From contig CAJUFL010000053.1 of assembly GCA_910585605.1 (NCBI GenBank), positions 1 through 25,702 on the forward strand: a stretch of 25,702 bases of DNA. The letters are read 5' to 3'. The translations under genes were made by a program, and so were the position numbers. Source of the DNA: an uncultured Lachnospiraceae bacterium (GTDB lineage Bacteria > Bacillota > Clostridia > Lachnospirales > Lachnospiraceae). The notes under the pieces were generated by a model. The model did not search any database. It was not told where the DNA came from and saw nothing but the letters and a program-made list of their open reading frames with translations. Within the stretch, counting starts at the first letter, position 1; every line of letters starts with the position of its first letter. Shown here one piece after another: positions 14,967-22,934 of the stretch.

Positions 14967-16799
14967 ATGGATATTCAAATTAAAGATATTTATGCAGGAA
15001 AACCAGATGCGAAGGATGAAATAGATGCTGAGGGATTAGAGCCTTTTTTGGCAAATTATATTATGCCAGAAAATTTTAACTTGGAATCCTTGGTTAAGGG
15101 TAGTTACTATTTTATAACAGGGTATAAAGGAACGGGGAAAACAGCTCTTTTATATTATATAGACGATTACATCAAAAAAGAAGACATGATGACATGTTCA
15201 TCGTTTGTTTTTTTTAAGGGGGATTATTCGGATTTACAAAGGCAGGAATTGGAATTGCTTTCTAAAAGATTGATATCTGCTATATCTATAGGTAATGATG
15301 TAGTTTTGGAAGGACAGGATTTCGAGTATATTTGGAGATGGTTATTTTATCAAAGAATAATAGAAGATAATAAAGATTATAACTATGGTATATATGTGAA
15401 GAACAATAAGTGGGATTTATTTGAGAAAACAATAAATCAAATAGGTGGGGAAAGAAAGAAGAAATTATTATCCATTCCATCAAAAGTAACTTTAGCGCTT
15501 CCGTATATTGATTCAACGCAGCAAATAAAGGCTGAACCTAAAGTGGAGTTGGATTTTTTATCAGCAAAGGTTCAAGAATCAAATAATTATCGTTTATTTG
15601 TACAAATTATAGATTTGGCGGATGAGCTTTTTGGGCAATTAAAAAGAACAGATATTCCGTATTATATTTTTGTAGATGAGTTGGAGGCATATTATGGAGA
15701 AGAAAAAGTATTCAAAAGAGATTTGCGATTAATAAGAGATTTGATTTTTACAATTAAAAAAGTTAATTCTGTATTTGTAAAAGATAAAGGCGTTATAACT
15801 AAAGTAATATGTTCGGTTAGAACAGAGATATTGAATGCGATTAATAGGTTTGTAATAACAAAAGAATTGAATAAGGTAACCTCTGGTTACGAAGTGCCAC
15901 TTATATGGGATTATACAAATACAAATTCTTTTGGACATCCAATTTTAAAAATATTGTCAAAAAGAATAGAGTATGCGGAAAAAGAAAATGGAAATAGGTT
16001 AAGTGAAAAGGAACTTATTAAGAAATGGTTTCCAGAAAAAATCAATGGTAATGATCCAGCCAATTATCTGTTAAATAATAGTTGGTGCAAACCTAGAGAT
16101 ATAGTCCGGCTTATTTTGGCAGCACAAAATTGTTTGGGAAGTAGCAATTCATGTTTTTCACAAGCTACGATTGATTTTTGCCATAAGAAATATTCAACTG
16201 ATAGTTTAGTTGAAATAAAAGAGGAGATGAGAGCGTTATATTCATCGGAAGAAATTAATCTTATTATTAGGTGTCTTACAGGATTTAGATCAGTTTTTAC
16301 AGTTGATGAATTAAAATGGCATATAAAGAGATATTACAGCGATTCGATATTGGAAAAAAAATTAAATGTTATTTTAGATGACTTATATCGTTTAGGAATA
16401 ATAGGTAATTTCTCCCCTATATCTAAGTCCTATCGATGGCAACATAAAGGTGATGATGGACTTGTTTTATCTAAGGAATGGAAGATAATGATTCATGTTG
16501 CTTTGCAGAATGCTCTTTCTGTTAATAGAAAGCATGATAAGGTTAATAATAGTAATACAAATATTAATTTTTGTGTTGGAGATAAAGTTGAGGTAACTGT
16601 TGTGAGAATTGTTCCGAATTTCGCAATAGTTACCATTGATAATGGAAAGTATACGGGTAGTATTCATATTAGTCAGCTTTCAGAGCGATTTAATGAAAAA
16701 GTTGAAGAAGAGGTTTCTGTAGGCGATGTTCGTAAAGCAAAGGTATTGGGGTTTGATGAAATGCATAATAAATGGAAACTTACATTAAAAGGGATTTAA
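14967..16799 (+). CDS. P-loop ATPase (Sll1717/KAP-like) with C-terminal S1 RNA-binding domain
   Basis: A 610-residue protein, here started at ATG 14967; an in-frame GTG at 14955 after AAGGATAG is an alternative. Walker A is GYKGTGKT at 52-59 and Walker B is YYIFVDELE with D237/E238. ICSVRTEIL near 281 looks like a sensor arginine strand, and WCKPRDIVRLI near 373 matches the conserved C-terminal motif of Sll1717-type ATPases. A winged-helix-like region covers about 425-500. Residues 534-610 form an S1 OB-fold (VGDKVEVTVVRIVPNFAIVT, then GSIHISQLSERF and WKLTLKG). Sll1717-type ATPases are often found near defence genes. An RNA-sensing or RNA-binding output is inferred. Very AT-rich and monocistronic. 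Confidence 0.8.
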   Translation: MDIQIKDIYAGKPDAKDEIDAEGLEPFLANYIMPENFNLESLVKGSYYFITGYKGTGKTALLYYIDDYIKKEDMMTCSSFVFFKGDYSDLQRQELELLSKRLISAISIGNDVVLEGQDFEYIWRWLFYQRIIEDNKDYNYGIYVKNNKWDLFEKTINQIGGERKKKLLSIPSKVTLALPYIDSTQQIKAEPKVELDFLSAKVQESNNYRLFVQIIDLADELFGQLKRTDIPYYIFVDELEAYYGEEKVFKRDLRLIRDLIFTIKKVNSVFVKDKGVITKVICSVRTEILNAINRFVITKELNKVTSGYEVPLIWDYTNTNSFGHPILKILSKRIEYAEKENGNRLSEKELIKKWFPEKINGNDPANYLLNNSWCKPRDIVRLILAAQNCLGSSNSCFSQATIDFCHKKYSTDSLVEIKEEMRALYSSEEINLIIRCLTGFRSVFTVDELKWHIKRYYSDSILEKKLNVILDDLYRLGIIGNFSPISKSYRWQHKGDDGLVLSKEWKIMIHVALQNALSVNRKHDKVNNSNTNINFCVGDKVEVTVVRIVPNFAIVTIDNGKYTGSIHISQLSERFNEKVEEEVSVGDVRKAKVLGFDEMHNKWKLTLKGI

Positions 16800-16889
16800 A
16801 GTGTTGTATCTTTTTTGGCTCTAAAAATTTTGACTGGCATAAACACAAGATTAAATTTTAAAGAATATGAATAATTAACTTGCTAAAAA

Positions 16890-17225
16890 TCAGAGAAAAG
16901 CAGTCAGTTTAAGCTATCCGCCGAGGGTGATGAGTGCAGCCGGGAAGAATTCTGTGGGTTGAAAGTTGAGGATGCTCCGTCAGGTTTGTTTCTTGTAAGT
17001 GATGTCACACTTAATCAGTTTGACGAAAATGAAAATATGGATATAGCACTTAGTCTAATGAAAGCTTCGGAGGCTTTTGTTGAATTTATGAAAAATACTG
17101 TAGGATATGAGTTTGATTGTCCGGCGGGCATCTTTTATGAAGAACATATTTTCTTGGAAAGGTGGTTTCAAAATGGTGGAGTTCCTGATGGATTTCGTAT
17201 GTGGGTGCCAATTATCAAAAAATAA
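16890..17225 (+). pseudogene. 5'-truncated fragment of an unrecognised protein
   Basis: The frame is open from 16890 and shows no ATG with a ribosome site; TTG at 16959 is the first nominal start. Residues such as SGLFLVSDVTLNQFDENENM and ERWFQNGGVPDGFRMWVPII look like a folded protein end rather than noise. I do not recognise the family. Its neighbours on both sides are disrupted or AT-rich accessory genes, which favours a remnant. Confidence 0.5.
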
Positions 17226-17269
17226 GAAATGCCAAACAGTAATTGAATGATTATCAGATTTCATTTTAG

Positions 17270-17539
17270 AGATATAACAGACATGGAGATGGTGAAACCG
17301 TAGAATCAGCAGTAGCGAATGCATTGGATGCAAAGAGGGCATGGTTTGAAGCAGCGATTGAAGATGGGATAGAGATTCATGAACCAGATAGCTTAGAGGA
17401 TTATTCGGGTCAGTTCAAATTGAGAATACCCCGTAGTTTACACAGATTACTGGTAGAACATTCCAGGAAAGAAGGAATCAGCATGAATCAATATTGTGTG
17501 TATCTTCTTTCCAGAAATGATGCCGTTTATTCAAAATAA
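17270..17539 (+). pseudogene. hicB: HicB-family antitoxin, N-terminally truncated
   Basis: About 85 residues of HicB remain: GETVESAVANALDAKRAWFE is the end of the RNase H-like fold with its usual boundary, EPDSLEDYSGQFKLRIPRSL begins the ribbon-helix-helix DNA-binding domain, and HRLLVEHSRKEGISMNQYCV finishes it. The N-terminal 40-50 residues are missing and an in-frame stop precedes the fragment at 17267. No HicA toxin gene is visible on either side. Translation from TTG 17324 could still give a DNA-binding domain alone. Confidence 0.85.
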
Positions 17540-17551
17540 GCCAAAGTCAGA

Positions 17552-17686
17552 GTGGTAACATTTTGGCAACAGAAAATTAACAGGTCAAAATAAACGGTTA
17601 TAATTGAAGTAAAAACAAGCGTGCATTTGCATAAAACCTGAACAAGTACAGTTAAGAACAATAAAGAGCACGCTGGGTTCGAATAA
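17552..17686 (+). repeat. Diverged direct repeat, copy B
   Basis: Same orientation as copy A at 6148-6281, with about 83 percent identity by hand alignment and one single-base gap. The conserved blocks are the TGGYAAC-ATTTTGGCAAC start, TAATTGAAGTAAAAA, ATTTGCATAAAA and ACAGTTAAGAACAA, with GGTTCGAATAA at the end. No TATAAT promoter precedes this copy and no terminator follows, unlike copy A. It lies 12 bases after the HicB remnant. Confidence 0.7.
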
Positions 17687-17763
17687 TTGTTTTTCATTGC
17701 TGCAATTAAAACGATACTATTTTATAGCATAACAAATTGTCGCTGCTATACAACAGACAGGTA

Positions 17764-17789
17764 AATTCGCTACACGCGTGTGGTGAATT
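17764..17789. repeat. CTACACGCGTGTAG palindrome, copy 2
   Basis: Arms AATTCGCTACACG and CGTGTGGTGAATT match copy 1 at 9893-9918 in 23 of 26 positions and pair with two G-T positions. It lies 37 bases before the GNAT-phosphorylase start, again just upstream of a gene. Confidence 0.8.
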
Positions 17790-17826
17790 GAAAAATGCGT
17801 CATAGTGAAAGATGAGGGAAATAAAT

Positions 17827-19044
17827 ATGAGACAAAAGCAGACATATGAACCTGGCCTTATTCAGGCAAACATGGATATGATTTCGGATATCTATGAATT
17901 GATTCATATGACGATTCAAGAGATATACACAAGGTATTATTCGGATGAAGCGGTCAAATTCTTTTTGGAACTTCACAGCAAAGAAAATATTGCAAACGAT
18001 ATTTCAACAGGAAAAGTATATGTTGTTGTTCTTGAAAATGCTGTGATCGGAACTGGCACGCTGGATGGAGACCATATTAAGCGTCTATTCGTATTACCAC
18101 GGTTTCAAAGGCAGGGGATTGGCGGGCTTATTATGGATTTCCTTGAAGCTGAAATCATAAAGAACTATGGCGCTGCATGGTTGGATTCTTCGCTTCCTGC
18201 GGGAAAATTCTATTACAATCGCGGGTATATCACTAAGAAATATGAGGAATATCAGCTTGAAAATGATAAAGTGCTTGCATATGAGATTATGTGCAGGAAT
18301 CATTTTCCCATTGATCCTGATGAATATAATGCTCCGTCTCAGCTTGTAAGACGTGAAATGGAATTACAGGGGATTGATCTGGAGGAATTGAGAAAAGTTT
18401 TCCCAAAGAGAGTATACCTTCTTGCAGACAGCCTGTATGACACGATGCTGGCAAAAAAAGCAGGAACGCTTACCTACCATGTGGGTGGCGAGGTGTATGT
18501 CATGGATTATGACAATTCGGTCGGATTTGTAAAGGGGGAGATGTGTTCGCCGGGAATCGCAACTCAGGCTGAAGATTTGATCGCCGCAGGAGCGAAAGAA
18601 CTTATTCATGTAGGATTTGCAGGAGGATATCCGGGAACATATATCGGAGATGTGGTGATCACTGACGGAGCATTTCATGATACGGCGGTTGCAGGTTTGT
18701 ACGGCTGTCATGGAGAGATTGTTCGATCAGCGAAAGAACTTACCGATTCACTCTGCAGGGAAATGGACGAAAAGGGGATCGCATATCGCAGGGGCTTCCA
18801 TCGGACTACGGATGCGGGATATGTTCAGACAGGCTGGAGCGCAAAATATTATGAGGATAAGGGAGCGCTTTGTGTTGAAATGGAGGGGGCAGGTCTGTTT
18901 GCAGTAGCAGAATTTCGTTCCTGCCGTGCAGCCGGTATCTATGTAATATCAGATTCGGGTTCCGGAGAGGATTGGAATCTTGGCTGGGGTGAGAAGGTTT
19001 TGGAAACAAGTATCAACAAAGTGATTGATGTATTTTCCTATTGA
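17827..19044 (+). CDS. GNAT acetyltransferase-nucleoside phosphorylase fusion
   Basis: A 405-residue two-domain protein. Residues about 10-165 are a GNAT domain, with HIKRLFVLPRFQRQGIGGLI as the acetyl-CoA motif and FYYNRGY as motif B. Residues about 185-405 form a PNP/UDP-phosphorylase fold: GEMCSPGIATQAEDLIAAGA, HVGFAGGYPGTYIGDVVI, the substrate-binding CVEMEGAGLFAVAE and the catalytic aspartate in VISDSGSGEDWN. The start is ATG 17827, nine bases after GAGGG; upstream in-frame codons lack a ribosome site. The combination suggests two-step modification of a nucleoside or nucleoside-like antibiotic, but the substrate is unknown. Base composition is closer to balanced than in its AT-rich left neighbours. 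Confidence 0.87.
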   Translation: MRQKQTYEPGLIQANMDMISDIYELIHMTIQEIYTRYYSDEAVKFFLELHSKENIANDISTGKVYVVVLENAVIGTGTLDGDHIKRLFVLPRFQRQGIGGLIMDFLEAEIIKNYGAAWLDSSLPAGKFYYNRGYITKKYEEYQLENDKVLAYEIMCRNHFPIDPDEYNAPSQLVRREMELQGIDLEELRKVFPKRVYLLADSLYDTMLAKKAGTLTYHVGGEVYVMDYDNSVGFVKGEMCSPGIATQAEDLIAAGAKELIHVGFAGGYPGTYIGDVVITDGAFHDTAVAGLYGCHGEIVRSAKELTDSLCREMDEKGIAYRRGFHRTTDAGYVQTGWSAKYYEDKGALCVEMEGAGLFAVAEFRSCRAAGIYVISDSGSGEDWNLGWGEKVLETSINKVIDVFSY

Positions 19045-19071
19045 CTCTTCCCTTGGGGAATAGTATATAAC
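19041..19071 (+). promoter_or_regulatory. MerR-type promoter with 19-base spacer
   Basis: TTGACT (19041-19046) and TATAAC (19066-19071) are 19 bases apart, the long spacing that MerR proteins correct by bending DNA. A TTCCC/GGGGAA dyad lies inside the spacer. The -35 overlaps the last codons of the preceding gene, and the MerR gene starts 29 bases later, so autoregulation is likely. Confidence 0.75.
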
Positions 19072-19100
19072 ATACTTATACGAATAAGGGGGATAACAGT

Positions 19101-20048
19101 ATGGAAAATTTGGTCAAGATCAGAGAAATATCCGTCAGATATAACGTATCTGCCCGCACGCTTCGTTATTATGAGGATATGGGTCTGATAGAAAGTACCC
19201 GAAGCGACGGCTATGCTTACAGGCTGTATGATGAAGCCGCAATAAAACGTCTGGAGCAAATTCTGATTTTACGCAGACTTAATATTAGTATCAAGGATAT
19301 TAAACGCATTTTCAGCGCGACAGGCTCCGAGGTCGTCCTGGACGTACTGGAGAAAAAGGTCGATCATATAGACGAAGAGGTTTCCCTTTTGCACGAATTG
19401 AAAAAAATCGTACTGGAATTTATCGAGCAGATAAAAAGGCTGGACTTTGAAAGAGAAACAGACATAAAGCTGCTGTATGAAAAAGCGAGAGACATTGAGA
19501 CGCAAATTACAAATACGGATTACAGCGGCAATTCGTCAGCGGCCGAAAGATTTTTTGAAGTTACAGATAAGCTTAACGGCAAGATACCCGATATAATGAT
19601 AGTCCGGGTTCCCAGGTTCAGGGCGGTAACATCGGGCGCAGGGTCATACGATGAGATTTTCGGGAAATTCCAGCTTTGGCAGGAGGCGCACAACGGGTTT
19701 TTTACTCCAATTATTTTTGACGCTCCCGATTTTCTGTACGACAACAACGGAAGTCCCGAATGGATATGGCGGCTAAAGGACGGGATCACAGAGACTGACG
19801 TTGCTCCGTATGAAATTATTGAGCACCCCGGCGGACTTTATGCTGTTGCGGTAAGCATAGACGGTGACGACGAAAGCGGCAGCAATGTACTGCAAAAAAT
19901 AGAAAAGTGGATAGAAAAAACGAATTTTGTTATTGACGGCGTCCGCGCAACATCGGTGCATATGATATATGCGGACGATGAGATAAGGCAGGGACTCGGC
20001 TATCACCAACTGAATTTTTACGCACCCATAAAGCTGAAAAAGGAATGA
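19101..20048 (+). CDS. MerR family regulator with GyrI-like effector domain
   Basis: A 315-residue activator. Residues 6-75 are the MerR winged helix (REISVRYNVSARTLRYYEDM, then GYAYRLYDEAAIKRLEQILI), about 75-140 is the dimerisation helix, and about 165-312 is a GyrI-like/effector-binding domain (IMIVRVPRFRAVTSGAGSYD to HQLNFYAPIKLKKE). This class binds bulky hydrophobic or cationic compounds. The start follows AAGGGGG. The promoter at 19041 has the expected architecture. A 368-residue gene follows after seven bases and is probably in the same transcript, making it a likely target. Confidence 0.92.
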   Translation: MENLVKIREISVRYNVSARTLRYYEDMGLIESTRSDGYAYRLYDEAAIKRLEQILILRRLNISIKDIKRIFSATGSEVVLDVLEKKVDHIDEEVSLLHELKKIVLEFIEQIKRLDFERETDIKLLYEKARDIETQITNTDYSGNSSAAERFFEVTDKLNGKIPDIMIVRVPRFRAVTSGAGSYDEIFGKFQLWQEAHNGFFTPIIFDAPDFLYDNNGSPEWIWRLKDGITETDVAPYEIIEHPGGLYAVAVSIDGDDESGSNVLQKIEKWIEKTNFVIDGVRATSVHMIYADDEIRQGLGYHQLNFYAPIKLKKE

Positions 20049-20055
20049 GCGCAAG

Positions 20056-21162
20056 ATGAAATATTGGATAGAACGCTGGTCGCAGCTTCGAAAAAAGGAA
20101 TTGATCTCTTACCCTGATGATTTTCAAATCCATGATGTGTATCAAGCATTGTGCAGTCATGAGGATTTGAAAAGCGGATTCAGAGAACTGCATGAAATTT
20201 TAGCCTGTTGCTACGAGAATATTTTAAACGATCCGGAGGGAATGCTGCTGCCGGTTTATGATATGAATGAGTACGATTATTTTTCCAGGGAGGCCAGGTC
20301 GTCGCGGAACGACTCTTATAAGTATGCGAAAATATTTTATGTACTGGGGTCTTCGGGAGAGCTTACTCACAATGGGGAGCTGCGTATCAATGCCGACAAA
20401 TTAAAGGAGCGGTGCAAGGCTCTTAAAATAACAAATATCGGTGCGTTTCTGAATATTCTGGGCAATTACGGAATTGTCGTAGAGGGACTTGCGGGCAGCA
20501 AAATAAAAAGCGGTACGGAAATTACGGTTTTATTTCCCGATAATAAAAATGTGTTGCCGGTATTATATGCTTTGGCAGTCAAGGCAAACAAGACAAACAG
20601 ATTTGAGGATTTTTGCAGGCTGAACTATAAGCTGCTTAAAGATGATTGGGATACCGCAGAATATGGCAACGGCGTTGAAGCGGTTTCCGACCTTTTTCAT
20701 TCCGAACGGGACAGAGCGGTTGCGGGACTTATACATGAGGAGCTGCTTAAACGAAATTACTGTTATAATTTTCAGAGCTGGAACGAGGGACCTCAAATCA
20801 GGTACTACAAAAAAGCGGCAGACCGGGACAGGAACACAAACGCCGATTTTTGGATCACATCAATGGATACCGAATTCATATTTTATTTCCGCATAAAAAA
20901 TATGGACAAGGCTATTGCGTACATTAAAACCTGTCCCGAAAGCGTTGTCGGCAATTTTACAGTCAGCGACAACGGGTGCGCCAACAGGATTTCGGGGAAA
21001 TGCGCTTCGGGAATTTCTTATCGTCTCAATGATAAAACCGTATGGAGATGCGGCTGCTGCAATCCTGATTTTCAGGTAACACCGACTATTGACGATTATT
21101 ACTATTATATCAATGCCGTGGAAATGGCAGGAAATATAATTGATGAACATTATAAACTTTGA
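20056..21162 (+). CDS. Conserved hypothetical protein co-transcribed with MerR
   Basis: A 368-residue soluble protein seven bases after the MerR stop. The N-terminus (MKYWIERWSQLRKKEL) is amphipathic. The centre (IFYVLGSSGELTHNGELRIN and FLNILGNYGIVVEGL) suggests a winged-helix-like part. The C-terminal 100 residues hold a cysteine group (CANRISGKCASG, then WRCGCCNPDFQ) that could bind metal. I do not recognise the family. Being paired with an effector-binding MerR protein, it may carry out or sense the same stress. No signal or membrane segment is seen. Codon use is richer in GC at third positions than in region 2. Confidence 0.75.
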   Translation: MKYWIERWSQLRKKELISYPDDFQIHDVYQALCSHEDLKSGFRELHEILACCYENILNDPEGMLLPVYDMNEYDYFSREARSSRNDSYKYAKIFYVLGSSGELTHNGELRINADKLKERCKALKITNIGAFLNILGNYGIVVEGLAGSKIKSGTEITVLFPDNKNVLPVLYALAVKANKTNRFEDFCRLNYKLLKDDWDTAEYGNGVEAVSDLFHSERDRAVAGLIHEELLKRNYCYNFQSWNEGPQIRYYKKAADRDRNTNADFWITSMDTEFIFYFRIKNMDKAIAYIKTCPESVVGNFTVSDNGCANRISGKCASGISYRLNDKTVWRCGCCNPDFQVTPTIDDYYYYINAVEMAGNIIDEHYKL

Positions 21163-21182
21163 AAAAAAGCACGTTAAGGAAG

Positions 21183-21567
21183 CAATGACAATGCGTTTCG
21201 TGCCACTGATGTGAGAGGGATTTTTTCTCCTATGGGTGCAAATGCCGCCATTTCTGAAAACCGCCCGAAAATTTATGCTGCCATGTATCAGGCAGCAGGG
21301 GAAAAGTGGGTAAAGGCAGGAGCCGTTTCCCATGCAATCTGCTTATACGCCCATGATGAAGAACTCCAACAACAGTTTTTCCGTTATGGCTTCGGTTTGC
21401 GCTGTATCGCCATTATTGCAACAGCCCTTTTTTGGTTTCCGTCTCAACAAAAATTATCTTTTGCCGTTAGGATGAAGATGTTCTGCAAGAACAATTCTTG
21501 TACTACTCAAATCAGCATTCGTACCTTCCCGATTTATATTTTTATGGTAAACGGGAATTGGAAGTGA
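21183..21567 (+). pseudogene. GNAT acetyltransferase fragment
   Basis: The translation NAFRATDVRGIFSPMGANAA, then RPKIYAAMYQAAGEKWVKAG and VSHAICLYAHDEELQQQFFR with YGFGLRC, matches the middle of a GNAT protein of about 290 residues. Both ends are missing: an in-frame TAA precedes the fragment and unrelated sequence follows after about 21405. There is no ribosome site. Confidence 0.75.
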
Positions 21568-21609
21568 TATAATTATATCTATAAATTTGGACTATGGAGG
21601 TAGGAACTT

Positions 21610-22155
21610 ATGAAAAGGAGTCGGTTATCCTATGATGAGTGGAAATGTATTATTTCTAAAGATATGTTTGGGAAAACGGTAAACTCAGAACTGTTTAATG
21701 GCTATATTGGTCTTATCAATATTAAAGAGGTAAGTAAAATACAGACATGGAAATATAACGGAGAAGATATCGTTGTCTGTGATAAAGGAAGAAAATGGCT
21801 GTCAATCCTGCCGCAGAATGATTGGTATTGCATAACGGCTATGATGGATGAAGATGCAAAGGTTCTGCTGTGGTATATAGATATGATAGCAAAGCAGGGA
21901 ATTGATGCAGATGGAGTGCCATATTTTGATGATTTATATTTGGATCTGGTAGTTTATCCGGATGGAACAGTTATAGTTGATGATATGGACGAGCTGGAAG
22001 AAGCGTTATCAGAGAAGGATATTACACAAGAGCAATTTAATCTTGCGATCGAAACAAGTCATAAACTGCAACGGGGTATGTTAAGCGACATTCCTTTGTT
22101 TATGGAATATACAAGAAGGTGCTATGAAATAATTAAAAGGTCGTTGGAAGGATAA
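21610..22155 (+). CDS. DUF402 domain protein (nucleoside di/triphosphatase-like)
   Basis: A 181-residue protein, start ATG eight bases after GGAGG. Residues about 60-155 carry the DUF402 pattern: NDWYCITAMMDEDAKVLLWY, DADGVPYFDDLYLDLVVYPD and the acidic DDMDELEEALSEKDITQEQF. In the characterised members these acidic residues bind metal for nucleotide hydrolysis. The N-terminal 55 residues are less typical and may be a separate cap. A GATATAATTATATC palindrome lies about 30 bases upstream of the ribosome site. The cellular substrate is unknown. Confidence 0.85.
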   Translation: MKRSRLSYDEWKCIISKDMFGKTVNSELFNGYIGLINIKEVSKIQTWKYNGEDIVVCDKGRKWLSILPQNDWYCITAMMDEDAKVLLWYIDMIAKQGIDADGVPYFDDLYLDLVVYPDGTVIVDDMDELEEALSEKDITQEQFNLAIETSHKLQRGMLSDIPLFMEYTRRCYEIIKRSLEG

Positions 22156-22244
22156 AGGGAAAATGTAATAGTGCGGTAGCTTGTAGTATTAGCGGATTGT
22201 AATTGAATTGACGAATCGGACTATAAGATTGGAGACAACTTGAA

Positions 22245-22886
22245 ATGCAGTGGCTTGTTTGGCTGACAATCAGCACATTCATAAATACTTTCATAATGAT
22301 AAGTATCGTAGATATTATTTTAATGGGGAATTTTAAATTGAAATTCTCAAAAAGAACAAAAAACCGTTTTTTTATGATTACAAAAGAAAACCGTTTTGAC
22401 ATTCAAACAGGCAACTCGTGTTCTGGATATTCCATCGCATATATTTTACGACACTACAGTATATCTGTAAACGGCGATAAAATTTATACTGAATTGCCTG
22501 ATAAAATGAATAATGGGTGTGTGTATCCGAAAGAAGTAAAAAGAATGTTAGAGAAATATGGATTTCATGTGAAATATTGTGTTGGTAATTTGCACGCTTT
22601 AAGAAATGAGATAAGTAAGGGAACTCCTGTTATTGTATTTATGAAAGTAAGGAAAGATAAAAACTGGTTACATTATGTTCCAGTAGTAGGATACGATGAA
22701 AACAACATCTTTATGGCAGAGTCGTTAGCTGAATTGGTTAATTGTAATGAAAATACATATAATAGAAAAATTTGCAATGAAGATTTTCAGGCACTATGGA
22801 ACACTTCAATGCTAAAAATGCCATTATATACACATACATTTTTCAGTGTAAATCAGAACGTGGCAGAATTCCAGTTTGTGGAATAG
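22245..22886 (+). CDS. Membrane-anchored C39-like cysteine peptidase
   Basis: A 213-residue protein. One N-terminal transmembrane helix (WLVWLTISTFINTFIMISIV, about 3-27) is followed by a basic stretch and a papain-like C39 domain. The catalytic cysteine is C59 in QTGNSCSGYSIAYILRHYS, and H143 with a following acidic residue (WLHYVPVVGYDENNIFM) completes the site. ATG start, with GGAG ten bases upstream. Peptidase C39 domains process double-glycine leader peptides, but the short C39_2-like forms also act alone. No ABC transporter or leader-peptide gene is visible here. The basic segment after the helix suggests the catalytic domain stays in the cytoplasm. Confidence 0.8.
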   Translation: MQWLVWLTISTFINTFIMISIVDIILMGNFKLKFSKRTKNRFFMITKENRFDIQTGNSCSGYSIAYILRHYSISVNGDKIYTELPDKMNNGCVYPKEVKRMLEKYGFHVKYCVGNLHALRNEISKGTPVIVFMKVRKDKNWLHYVPVVGYDENNIFMAESLAELVNCNENTYNRKICNEDFQALWNTSMLKMPLYTHTFFSVNQNVAEFQFVE

Positions 22887-22934
22887 TTAATCAGCGGAAC
22901 ATTTCACTATGAGGATTGAGTTTTGGAGGTGTGC

